The notes beneath the pieces were generated by a model that was not told where the DNA came from, made no database searches, and saw only the letters and a program-made list of their open reading frames with translations. A program made the position numbers and the translations under genes. From positions 1-43,881 of the forward strand of contig CAICTM010000886.1 in NCBI GenBank assembly GCA_903772945.1: 43,881 bases of DNA, written 5' to 3'. This DNA comes from Seminavis robusta (taxonomy: Eukaryota; Bacillariophyta; Bacillariophyceae; Naviculales; Naviculaceae). Positions 1-11,183 of this stretch are shown piece by piece; position 1 is the stretch's first letter, and each line of letters opens with the position of its first letter.

Positions 1-1
1 A

Positions 2-3000
2 ACTCCGCCGAACCAAATCCAGGTGCCATCTGCCACGTCCCCTGGAGCAGTGGTAGCAGTGGACCAGCTGATATCATCTACAGCTGGATTCGTCGGACAG
101 ATGAGGGGGATTCTTACACGGAAGAGGTATACAGTGAGTACAGTTTTCGTTGACCACTACAGTGGCCTCTCATTCGTTCACTTCCAGACATCCACATCGG
201 CGGAACAGACGATTGTCGCCAAGAGAGCTTTCGAGAGATATGCGCAGTCGTTCGCAGTCTCCGTGAGGCATTACCATGCCGACAACGGCATCTTCGACAG
301 CAAGGCTTTTGTTGAGGAAGTGCATAAGTGTGGTCAGACGATCACGTATGCAGCAGTCAATGCTCACCATATGAATGGGCGAGCAGAGAAGAAGATTCGC
401 GACCTGCAGGAGGCAGCAAGGACCATGATCCTGCATGCGAAACAGCGGTGGCCGGTAGCCATCACGGCAAACTTGTGGCCATACGCAGTCAGGTACGCCA
501 ATGACATTGCGAACGAGACCCCAGTGCTCAAAGGAACTGGTCACGTGTCTCCCATGGAGTTGTTTTCATCTGTGGATGTAGCGCCCAAGGTCAAGAACAC
601 GCACACGTTCGGTTCTCCAGTCTACGTCCTCGACGCGAGAGCTCAGGAAGGAAGGGCGATACCAAAATGGGAACACAAGTCGAGGATTGGCGTGTATCTG
701 GGTCTGTCGCCGAGGCACTCGAGAAAAGTGGCATTGGTGCTGAGCTTGCAAACAGGGTTGGTATCGCCACAATTCCACTGCCAGTTCGACGACCTGTGTG
801 ATACTCTCAAGAAGTCATCTGGGAACCCAGTGCCACCGTCGAAGTGGCAAGAGAAAGCTGGTCTTGTCGGACCACAACGAACTGAAGTCCAGCCACCATC
901 GTCGACTGTCGAAAGAAGAAGAAGAGTACAGATATCGATGGATGCGTTGAACGACGGGAATGATCCGATCACGGATCGTGTGCGCGACTCGGAACGCAAT
1001 CGGACGCGCCATCAACAAAGAGGCGAAAATGACGACGGAACAATAGTTCCAACGGAGCATCAACAACGACAAGATGATGACGACGAGTCGCTGCAGCAAC
1101 AGCTACAGCAACAGGACGATGCGCTACAACAACCGCCAGTTATCACTAGGTCGGGGCGCACAGTGCGACGAGCGAACAGGCTCATCGAGGAGATGGAATC
1201 GTACTCAGCCATCCCATGGGAAGTCTTCCACGATGAGGGGTACGCAATTCAAGATGAGATGCAGGATCCCATCGCCTTCGCTGCATCATCCAACCCAGAC
1301 ATCATGTACATCGACGACGCAATGAAAGCCCAGGACAGGATCCAGTTTCGGGAGGCCATGGTCAAGGAAGTCAGCTCTCACACGGATTGGAAGCACTGGC
1401 AGGTCGTCAAGAAATCATCGATGCCAGCAGGAGCTCCGCTACTACCCGCGGTCTGGGCATTCAGAAGAAAGAGACGGATAGCCACTCAGGAGATCTACAA
1501 ATGGAAGGCTCGTCTCAACGTACATGGTGGCAAGCAGACCAAGTTTGTCAACTACTGGGAAACATACTCTCCGGTAGTTGGATGGTCCACCATCCGCACC
1601 TTCCTCATCTTGATGTTGATAAACAAATGGAAGTCTAGACAAGTCGATTTCGTGCTTGCCTTTCCGCAAGCCGATATCGAATGCGAGATGCACATGGAGA
1701 TCCCACAAGGATTCTACATTGATGAGAGAACGGGAAAACCTGTCTTGCAACAAGGACAAGGGAGCAAGAGATACAGGGGCGACTACTGCCTACTGTTAGA
1801 AAAGAACCTTTACGGTCAAAAACAAGCAGGAAGAGTCTGGAACCAGTACATGCATGATGGCCTGATAGCGAGGGGTTTTCATCAGAGCGACGTCGACATG
1901 TGCGTGTATTACAAAGGGTCCGTCGTCCTGCTGGCTGGTATATGTCGATGATGGTATCTTCATAGCACCTGACGAGAAATCGATTGACGACGCCTATGAG
2001 TCTCTGTCCAAACCGTTTACAGACAAAGATGGGAAGGTATTCCGAGCACTGAACATGACGAACGAGGGTACACTCTCTGATTACCTTGGCGTCAAGATGG
2101 AGCCACTTGAGAACGGAACCATCAAACTGTCCCAGCCACACTTGATCAAACAGATCCTCGATGATCTAGGAATGGCAGAGGGGGTCACCAAGTCGCAGCC
2201 AACACCAGCAGCTTCGACAGTCCGACTGCACAGGGATCTTCACGGAGAGGACATCAAACAGGAGTGGCATTATCGAAGCGTGATTGGGAAGATGAACTTC
2301 CTGGAGAAGTCTACCAGAATGGACATCGCGTATGCCGTACACCAGTGTGCCCGGTTCTCATCCGAACCAAAGGAGTCGCATGCTGCAGCAGTCAAGAAGA
2401 TTGGGCGCTATTTGGTGGGCACCGCGGATAAGGGAATCATCCTCAATCCACAAAGCTGTTCTTTCGACGTGTTTGTGGATGCAGACTTCGTGGGCAACTG
2501 GAACCGAGCCACGTCAGACGTAGATCCAAGCATGGCACGATCCCGTACAGGATTTGTCGTGATGTATGGTGGATGCCCAGTCGTATGGGCTTCGAAGCTA
2601 CAGAAAGAAGTGGCCCTTTCTACCACGGAAGCAGAGTACAACGCCATGTCGGAGGCTCTGCGCGACACGATCAACTTGATGCAGCTTATCGAGGAGTCAA
2701 GGAAAGTGTTGAAGTGGAAGACGCACGACAAGCCACCAGTAGTGCATTGCAAGGTTTTCGAGGACAACAGTGGAGCCCTTGAGATGGCAAAGATGCCAAA
2801 GATGAGACCTAGAACAAAACACATCGGGGTCAAGGTCCACCACTTCAGAGATCACGTACGATCAGGCAAGATAACAATCCACAAGATACCAAGTCGTTAT
2901 CAGTTAGGAGATATGGCTACTAAGCCACAGCCCGTGGAACTATTCGAGTTCCAGAGAGAGTGCATCATGCAGTGGCTAGCCGAGGAGATGACACGGCAAC

Positions 3001-3131
3001 AACTCTTGCAGCCAGGACAGCATCTGAGGGCGTGTGAGATTGTGAGAGATCATGAAATCCTCAACAACCTGGAAGATCAGCCTGCTTCCAAACCTGCAAG
3101 GAAAGTAGAGTCCTCAACTGCCAAGAAATGA
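2..3131 (+). pseudogene. Ty1/copia retrotransposon pol, partial and frameshifted
   Basis: The frame is open from the left edge, so gag, protease and the start lie outside the window. In order it encodes an integrase core with a DDE triad (Asp codon near 62, Asp in HADNG near 281, Glu in NGRAEKK near 386), a Gln/Asp-rich linker ending in a TRSGR motif, a copia-type reverse transcriptase (VDFVLAFPQAD near 1645) and RNase H (VDADF near 2475, STTEAEY near 2620, EDNSGA near 2760). The frame changes by one base near 1930-1940: the first frame ends at a stop at 1949-1951, while the second resumes with YVDDGIF. The active-site box is therefore present but split between frames, and the element is probably dead as a single polyprotein unless this is a sequencing error or a recoding site. 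I cannot identify a 3' LTR after the stop at 3131. The family is clear; the subfamily is not. Confidence 0.93.
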
Positions 3132-3209
3132 AATATCAAGGAGCAACAGTTGGGGAGTAAGTAGATAGTATAAAGGGTAATAGCTCACAATGTAGCACTC
3201 AAACCCTCA

Positions 3210-3335
3210 AGAGGTGGATCAAGACAAACAAAACAATGGGCTCTGCGACTCAAGGTTGGTGATCCTCGTGGAAGAGCACTGGCTGGATGAATCAGATTGG
3301 GGACTCTCGTCTGTCCGTCATCCGTCTTGGCCAGA
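3210..3335 (+). repeat. 126-bp perfect direct repeat, copy 1
   Basis: This block is identical base for base to 3830-3955. It starts AGAGGTGGATCAAGAC and ends CCGTCTTGGCCAGA. Read in the frame that is coding in copy 2, copy 1 gives the same peptide but then meets a stop near 3352, about 20 bases beyond the repeat. It lies 79 bp after the copia stop codon. Confidence 0.97.
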
Positions 3336-3806
3336 GCATCCAGAAAGCCTCTCCTAGAGGCAGTCAACCACGTTCGTCGTGTACTGCTCGATAAGGATGA
3401 TTCTGATAGTGATTCTGATAGTGACCGCAAGGATGGTTCTGATACTGGTGCTGGTGCTAGCACTAGCTCTAGCACATGCAACAGTCGAAACGAAGATCTC
3501 GAGAAGGAAAAGTCTCGTCGCCTTCTGCAGGAGTACACCAAGACGTACAAGTCGTTCGAATCGCATATGGATACCCATGGCGCAGGCTCTCACTTACATT
3601 CCCACGCGCGCAACCTTCACCATGCATTGGCCGGGGGAGATCACGCCTTTATGATCCAGAAATTCAACTCCATCATACACAAACACCAACGGCGCCTATC
3701 ATCAAAACACAATCGCCGTCACAGGAAACTATCCAAGTTGGATCAGTGCAAACTTCTAAAAGAGTGCGCCGGAGCAATGAGCCTCTACGATCTGTACATA
3801 TACTAG
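3291..3806 (+). other. Open frame with Ser-Asp repeats and His/basic tail, uncertain gene
   Basis: An open frame of about 170 codons lies mostly between the two 126-bp repeat copies and ends with a TAG at 3804-3806. There is no ATG near its beginning; a TTG sits at 3297. The predicted peptide has an SDSDSDSD tract, a Gly/Ala/Ser-rich stretch and then a His/Lys/Arg-rich segment, so it is compositionally plausible as protein but has no domain I recognise. It is in the same frame as the open frame that starts right after the TAG and leads into the tectonin-like gene. It could be a lost 5' part of that gene, inserted sequence, or a chance open frame. Confidence 0.25.
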
Positions 3807-3829
3807 CAGTCTTGTTACACCGATAGAAG

Positions 3830-3955
3830 AGAGGTGGATCAAGACAAACAAAACAATGGGCTCTGCGACTCAAGGTTGGTGATCCTCGTGGAAGAGCACT
3901 GGCTGGATGAATCAGATTGGGGACTCTCGTCTGTCCGTCATCCGTCTTGGCCAGA
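3830..3955 (+). repeat. 126-bp perfect direct repeat, copy 2
   Basis: This is the second identical copy of 3210-3335. Here the sequence is in the open frame that continues into the tectonin-like gene, encoding a peptide that includes VILVEEHWLDESDWG. The two copies are offset by 620 bp, which is not a multiple of three, so only this copy is in frame with the gene. Confidence 0.97.
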
Positions 3956-6900
3956 CCACTCGGATGACATTGATCCAATAACGGGTGACGTTGACGATAA
4001 CGTCGTCAGCTTTATAGAACCAAACTGGAAAGTCGAATACGCTGAAATTCAGAGACTCGCTGCAGCACTCAAGCCCCTCAAGCCCGAACCGCCGATTCCC
4101 CAGCCCCCGAGTGATTCTTCAGATGATCCGAATCCCCTCAAGCCCCATCCGATGGCCCTTTCCAGTGGCAGTGGAGGGGGCGACTACCCCGTCCACGAGG
4201 AATCAGAATCGGAACACCACTTTGGCAGAAATTTGCAAGACAAGCTGATTGACGTTGATGATAGTGATTCGCAAGACAATCACATTCCCTGGAACGGTGG
4301 TGATTCGCAACAAGACAATCATATGCATAGAAATTTGCAAGACGATTCCAGTCCCCTGAACAATAGCACTAGTGATTCTCAAGAAGATCCCACTGAGGTC
4401 TATGATTGGGAAGTCTGTGACGACTTGCTGGGTCATTTTCATCGCATTGGTACGTTGCAGGTCATTTCGAATTCCCGCATGCAGTGCATTGCATTTGCAC
4501 ACCCAACACCCAAAGCTCACTTACGCTCACTCATGCATTTCTTATTGCAGTCGAACACAACAACGTACCAGAGCTTCAAGCGGCAACCGTCGCACAAGTC
4601 TGTCTTGCTGAAGGAACCACCGCCTACGTCAAGCTGGCTGCGGCAGCGGGTTCCGCTGCCAACATAAAACATGTGGCTTCCGTCAAAGACGCTTTCAATG
4701 AAGCATATCGTGGCGGCAAGGCATACGCCACGGCGTGGTCAAAGGTTAATATCCATGCATGGGACATCTCCGTGGGATCCGACGACACCGTCGTCATCTT
4801 GGAGACAACCATGGGTTACCCTATGTTGTACAACCTCAAAAAAAAGATCTGGCACCACTTGCAAAGTCCTTTCAAAAAATGGAACCACGAAGCACAGGAG
4901 TGGTACGAATCGAAAAGCATCACCAAATTCAAACAAGTCGAGGTCGTCGATAAAAACAATATCTACGCATTGGGTCGTTACAACCACCGTGTTTACAAAT
5001 ACAATGCCAAAACTGACGATTGGAGTCTATTGCAAGCGATGTCCACGTGGGAAGATCCCGACGGAAACAGGAAGGATATGACATATGCAAGGATCGCGGC
5101 CTGTTCAAGTATGATCTACGCAACCACCCGCACCACGACGGAAAAAGATTCGGTGCTTTATGTATACACAATTGGAGAAGGACAACCCGAGCTGGTGAAA
5201 TCATTGTCATTCGCGGATATATCCATGTCAGCGGATTGCAAAGTCCTTTGGACGGTCTTTTGGGGTTACCCTTATTTGCGCATTGATCTTGATCCTGATG
5301 AGTGGGCGCATCCTTCAAAGATTTCATCGCGGCAGATCTCCGCCTGTTCATCCAGGTCGGCCTGGGGAGTGAATGACAATAATGAAGTCTTTAGTACCCA
5401 AGACCGCGGGGAGACCTGGAATTTCGATATTGATTTAGAGTCAGGGGACAATGTGAAGCTCTCCAAGGTTGCCGCGGGCACCCCCCTAGAAACATGGGGC
5501 TTGGATGCCTCCAATAATGTGGTCCGGCGAGGAAGAGCACACGATACCTATGTCGCGGTAATTCGGGAAAGACTGAATGGTCTGATTGAAGAGTTCCTCG
5601 TGGAGGTTGTCACATGTGCAGAGGGAATCTATGTACATGCAAAGAACACTAACTCCAATTTTAACGAAGAATTCGTGTTCGGCATGCAAGGCCAGCTAGT
5701 CGATGGCAAGGTGAAAAAGATTCGTGTGCCCGTTGCGGTGGACACATCCAACCGCAACGACTACGGATTGATCGAGGACTTGGAATTGCCCTCCTTTGAG
5801 TTTGAAACATTCACCGACGTGATTCAAAAGTTTGACGCGTGCGCAGAGAAACTCATGCCCAAGCTGAATGACGGTGTCATCCTGGCACTGGACCTTGATG
5901 ATCGCGAAGCTGCTGAAACAAATTTTACCAAAGCTTATCAGGAGTATGCCGACGACCTGACTGACAAGTGCATCTCCAAGTACTTTTCTTTGTTCGATGA
6001 CGGTTTGAGCTTGGTGTTTGGGGGGAAGCCGAGTCCGGGCTATATCTGCGGGATCAAAGAAGCTGTAGTTAACCAGAACAAGCCCATGCCTGGGAGGTGC
6101 TGCCTTGACGCACCGTTCCAGTTGCAGGACAACGATTGGGGGCACGCGGTGAGAGAAAAGACTGCGTCGCCTCTTTGACTTGTTTTGAGACAATTTTTAA
6201 AAGCTTGCTCACCTTGTCTTTGCCTTCTTGCAGTATGATTGTTCTATTGAATGCACTCGATTTGGGCCACTCTTCGCAGGGATGAGCAACGAGGCCTGTG
6301 AAGCCCATGGCGGTACCTTTTGCCCTGAGCCATCTGATTGCGTAGAATTGATTTCTTGTATCGCCAAGGAAGTGACTTGGGCAAAGCAACACAAGATGGC
6401 TGCATACGAGTATTATTTGAAGGAAGCTCCTACCAACTTCACGGACACCACATCTACGAAGGACTGTGGCCTTCTACGAGCGTTTCTTGGTTTTGACGAG
6501 TCGTAAGTGGGATGGTGGTATCAGGCGTGGTGCTGAAGGAGCTTGTTGTGATTACACGATTGCACGCTTACCATTTCTGCATGCTCTACTGTGGTGGACC
6601 ATGATGGCGCTTGACAGATTCAACAAGTAAGCCCCCACAACTCTGCGCGGAACAGTGAATCGTTTTCGTCAGGCTCTCACACTCTCAACTTCATTCTTGG
6701 TTCGTCTCTCTGTGTTACAGTGACAAGCAAATTTGTCGTGATGTTGAGCAATTGAAGCATACCCGTGACTTTGCTTTCTTGGATGAGTTCTTTAGCCAAG
6801 GCAGCACCGAGGTAGACGGTGGAAAGGGTGATGAGTGCAAATGTGAGGTCCCGCCCAGGCCAGAATTGGTCTTCACAAAGCCTGACAGGGGTAAGTTTCA

Positions 6901-7868
6901 AGTGGGTGCGAACTCCACTGACTGTGGGTGCATCTACCTTGCGTTCTCACCTTGTGTGCTGTTTGTCAATGCTGAATCCCAAAAGCTGTGTCAAAGTCAA
7001 AACCTGTCAAAAACGGAAAGGCGTGGAGGGCGACCAATCATTTGGTGGATACTGTAGGAAAAGCTCTTCAATTTTCCAAAGACGTAATTGACAACTTCGT
7101 CTGCCCTGAGGACTTCACCGGTGCTATTAAAACCTTCTGCGCGGTTGGCAAGAATATTGCTTCGGTAGTGCTCGGTATTGCTCTTTATATTGCTCAAGGG
7201 GTAGGCAATGCTGCAAGGCCGGATGGCAGATGTTAGATGCTGCTTGTCCTCAAATCATTGCCGTCTTCATCCATCAGGTGTCACATTTCTCCGAATTCAC
7301 TTACAATGAGATGGCCACCATCGATAATGTGGGCGAGATGAAGATATCGGAAAAGTAAGTCGAACGTCTTGCAGAAGTTGTTTGCATTTGGGCAGGCGGC
7401 AAGGCTAACTGATCGAACTGCAGCTTGGATGCGCTCGTGACAAACATGGAGGAGCTTGCGGAGTATTTCAACTCGGGAGGTCGGATTCGACGAAACCTGC
7501 TTCCTGGCAACGATGTTAGCAGTATCAATCCTGTGGAAACTACAGCTGCAGTCGACCTCCAGGTTGAAATTGTCAGCAATGACAATCCCAGAGCGTTTCT
7601 TTGCGTCACAATGGTGCAAGGTGCAGAGAAAACTCCAGATGACTTTGAGTTGCTTGTTCTTGACATGGCACAAAAGAAATATGTTTCAGTGTCCGACTGC
7701 ACGAAGACACAGCTCGCCCCTGGAAATACGCTTGTCGAGATCCCGGATGCGGTCGCGGGGCAAGTTTTTACTCTCAAGGTCATTTTCGTCGACGATTCCT
7801 CAAACAAAGGTTTGGCAAACGCCACTCGCTTGGTCGCTTTCCGCGGTCAAAGCAATAAGGAAGCCTAA
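3834..7868 (+). CDS. Seven-exon gene, tectonin-like beta-propeller protein (about 1,129 aa), function unknown
   Basis: Exons inferred from GT-AG sites that keep one frame: 3834-4449, 4551-6148, 6234-6502, 6721-6890, 6986-7200, 7278-7354, 7424-7868. Together they are 3,390 nt, or 1,130 codons with the stop. The first exon is acidic and Pro/Ser/Asp-rich. Residues about 270-530 hold repeats of the kind seen in tectonin beta-propellers (ISVGSDDTV, YNAKTDDW, AWGVNDNNEVF, TWGLDASNNV). Exons 2-4 then form a Cys-containing region (CCLDAPF, YDCSIEC, CKCEV), exon 5 has a short hydrophobic stretch (IASVVLGIALYIAQG), and exon 7 is a plain globular tail. The start is unresolved: 3834 is a GTG, the frame opens at 3807, and the first in-frame ATG is at 4152, so an upstream exon or a 5' truncation is possible. 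The exon 5 acceptor is weak. Tectonin domains often bind carbohydrate or lipid A, but a role here is inference. Confidence 0.7.
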
Positions 7869-8236
7869 CTCAAGTGGAGAGGAGCGGCTGACGGCGTGTC
7901 TGCTCTATGCGCACTTGCATACATATATATTACGTTTCTATCTTCCAAGACAAACTCGACGGACCTCTGAATTCCTTTGGTGGTCGCTACTCTGAAACCT
8001 GTTGCTGGCTTTGCTGCCACGATCGAGATCCCATTGCAGATGCATGCCGCGGGCGGTGAAGCACGAACCCCAGCATGGTCGCTACTACTGGATATATTCT
8101 CTACGTTTACATCTGTCTGGTCAAACTAGACTCTCGGAACTGGCTAAACTAGCTTTAGTTTCTGTGTATGCATTTGACAAGATTTTCAGTCCTCAGTGCC
8201 GTAGTGCTACTATCTTCCCTCGGATGCGCAAAAGCT
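7869..8236. other. Intergenic, nothing recognised
   Basis: This stretch lies between the convergent 3' ends of the tectonin-like gene and the cytochrome c-like gene. I see no open frame or repeat that looks genuine. Confidence 0.5.
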
Positions 8237-8873
8237 CTATTTCCTTCCGTGGACTAGAAAGACCAGACCAGCCGTCAAGAGGGACAAATTGATGACTGAC
8301 ATGTTTTTCTGGTGTGCTCCGCTGCTTGTTTCGGCATTCTCAGCGCTGTCGGGCTCTTCTTCGTTGCCACCACTTGTACCGGTAGTTCCAGTTGTTTCGG
8401 GAGCATTGGTGCCGACGCCACAAGCCTCACGCAACGAATCAATGATCATGCGTCGCTCCATAGGATCCGAACCCCCCTGAAACATCATTTGTGTTCCATT
8501 CACAAAGGTTTCCCAACCATTGATTTAGGGTTGTTTCGTTCCACGTAATCCCGCTATCTTTCAGTGCGTCGCTGTAGGCGAAACTGCTGTCCGATGTAGC
8601 TGCTGGCTTGTCAAAGATACAGGTTTGGCCATTAAAGATGTCCGGACCGGCGCCAGTGGCACCATCCAGGACATGACAATTCGAAAAAGCAGCCTGAAGT
8701 TTGCGTGTTTGCGTCTTTTCGGAAGAGTGAGGAGCGGAAAGTGACGCAGCCGCAGCTCCGTGATGGCGAATTCGGGTAACTTCGCCACCAGCGCCACTAC
8801 CAGAAGACATGGCCTTAGCTGTGGCAAAGGTTCCTGCGGAGACGGCAGCGAGCGCTTGGATCGTAGTCTTCAT
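8237..8873 (-). pseudogene. Secreted cytochrome c-like protein with FxxCH haem motif, frameshifted
   Basis: The ATG is at 8873. The reading begins with a signal peptide-like MKTTIQALAAVSAGTFATA, followed by a class I cytochrome c fold: FSNCH (residues 63-67), GPDIFNG, FAYSDALKDSGITWNETTL. The axial methionine appears as NGTQMMF, but in a different frame, because about 8505-8512 carries a net +1 shift right after the ITWNETTLNQWL segment, where the family normally has LGNPETFV. The second frame then runs to a stop at 8237 through a Thr/Gly/Glu-rich linker and a C-terminal hydrophobic stretch (VINLSLLTAGLVFLV) ending HGRK, consistent with a membrane or GPI-type anchor. The usual CxxCH is FxxCH here, so haem would be held by a single cysteine. 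Either this is a decayed gene or the frameshift is a sequence error; no GT-AG intron explains it. Confidence 0.65.
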
Positions 8874-11183
8874 CTTCTCTTTTTCTGTTGTGTACACGAA
8901 GCGGTTGGCTGTATGTAGAGGATACGTGAGGTTTCGTTTGTTTTGGATTGGCTAGCCTGAGCTTCCTTTTGTTGATGAAGCAGTTCTGTAGTTTGTGAGA
9001 CCATGCAACGGTGAATTTGCATGGAGGGCCGCATCGTGTACGCACACTGGAGATCGTATGATCATTTGACTGGACGTTTTTCCAGTCACAGATTGCTCGG
9101 GTGGACTCGACTCGACAGTCACTCGACTGGAACAGATCCGCGGGTTGTTCCGGATGTCAACCCTCCCTCAAAGATGAGCTTGAACGAGTTCCTGGGCCTT
9201 TTCGATTCATACTGTACATTTGTGGAAAAAAACGCGAAACTGCATGCCTGGATTTGTTGCTGTTCGGGCTGCTCGTCGCTTCTGTACTCTCCTAAAGCGA
9301 GTCTGGTTGCGTGAAATCCCTTGTCAAAACACCCGAGCCTTGCTAGGGTTGCTCAGGAATGAACAGTCAATTGGCTAAACAATAGGTCTTCTTGCCTTGA
9401 CGGCTTCATGCGGGGAATCAATGTCAATGCCATTCTGCTGCATGGCTAGCTAGATACCAGGTAGCACATGTAGAGATACTTGTGGTTGTCTTGTGTGTGA
9501 GGAGAGATATCCTCTGAACGGAAGGAGGAGTGACATTACGAAGTATTGTTTACCATTTATTTGTATGGTAGAAACCAGAGTGCGGTAGATTGGGTCAAAC
9601 CACATATATATGCAGAATTATACTGTATTCTATTTCTCAAAGAGATAAAATGGAGCTTCAATAAATCACGAACGATGACGTCCCATAATTGAAGATGAGA
9701 AGAACCATTAAACACAGAATCTAGCTACCGTACTGTAGCTTGCTTTGAAAGCATTAATTATTTTTAAAAGAGGAAAATGTTTAATAGTTTCAGTTTCACA
9801 CAACGAACAGTACTGTATTAATAGTTGTTATCTTCTAAAACTGCTCTGTGGCTTTGCTTTTGATAGCTTTTTGATTCGATTCACTCCCTGAACACCTGGC
9901 GCTACCGGTAGTAGCTAGCTAGAAGCCATTAGAGCTTAAGCTCTTAGTAGACTAGTCTAGCTAGTACGATGGGTCTAGCCAGCATTACCGGTAGCATTGG
10001 CATTGATTACGATGATATTGTAGTGCCAATTTATGCGGTACAGTAGCTATGAACTCCAGTCGATCACTGCTCCTTGAAGCAACTCCTTTTTCCCTGTGGT
10101 GGTACCAGGTGCAGTAGTAGCCCACTCTTGAAATAGCATGGATACGTACGTTCGTACGCTCCTATCAAAAAAATTATTGTTGTCCTTTCGCACCTTCGCA
10201 GCACAGCTTTACTTTAAAGATCAGTACCGGCAGGCCACAGCCAACTTATGAGGTACTAGTAGTTAACTATTAGTAGGAGGCATCGTGATTTTCTCAAGTA
10301 GTCTACTAAATACGCTTACTCCAAATTTGTATTAGATTGGGTTCAACCGACTTATTAATGACTTCAAAAATCACTACTTAGTACCTCTTCAACCAAAGCA
10401 TAGATCATTAATTAAATAAACTACTGGAACGGGACATTTGCAATCAATTTAGTACCTACTCGGTACTCGAGTACTAAAAGTTGTTTTCATTTGCGTTTAA
10501 TTTAATACCTTTAGAATCGCTACTCAAGTATTAAAATGTTATTCTGATTATTGAATAATTAATTGAAGAACCATACCGGTACAGTGAAACTGACTTCAAT
10601 TCTTTTCTCCCAAGCTCCCCGAAATAGCGGGGTATGTTTTGACAGGGTTCACAGCTTTATCTACAGATCGACCTCGGGCATGCATGGCATAATATGCATG
10701 CAGTGTACGGGCTCAACCGTCTCGGGCACACCTCACTCGCAAAATCGTCACACTGTCCCTTGGTGGTGCTGCGGACGGAGTACGAGTAGTCTTGTAATTG
10801 ACTCGACTCTCACTCGTAGCGTTGCAGGGCCAAGACGCTTAGCCGTTGCTTTGCGAATTCAACGGAAGAGTTGCGCACCTCGCTGCACTCACCCGGAATC
10901 AAATCAACTTGTTCCGAAGGGGGGAGGAACGCAACAACAGCAACAACAAACAACAACAAAGAGGGTACCAATACTTGCTGGCTAGCTAGTGGCCCTGCTG
11001 TGGATAAGACAGAAATCTCGAAACAAAGGTCGCGTTTTCGTTCGTCGTCGTTCATTGTGGGCTGATATCTACCGGTACCGTAAAGGTGATCCCGCCTATG
11101 ACACACACGATCACACAAGAGGATCAAGGTGTGCTCTGTGGAAGCTACTACAGTAATCATCAAGCCAGCTGCAGTATTGGAGA
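8874..11183. other. Long AT-rich intergenic region with palindromic words
   Basis: I see no credible gene. The stretch at about 9540-10560 is AT-rich, with many CTAG, GTAC and ACCGGT words. It includes a perfect 14-bp palindrome AGAGCTTAAGCTCT at 9931-9944 followed closely by AGACTAGTCT. The last few hundred bases are the presumed promoter and leader of the next gene, with a CAACAA-rich run near 10935-10960. Confidence 0.6.

Noticed and set aside
3132..3209. A 3' LTR for the copia element
   Set aside because: I could not find a TG...CA-bounded copy or a clear polypurine tract, and the 5' LTR is outside the window.
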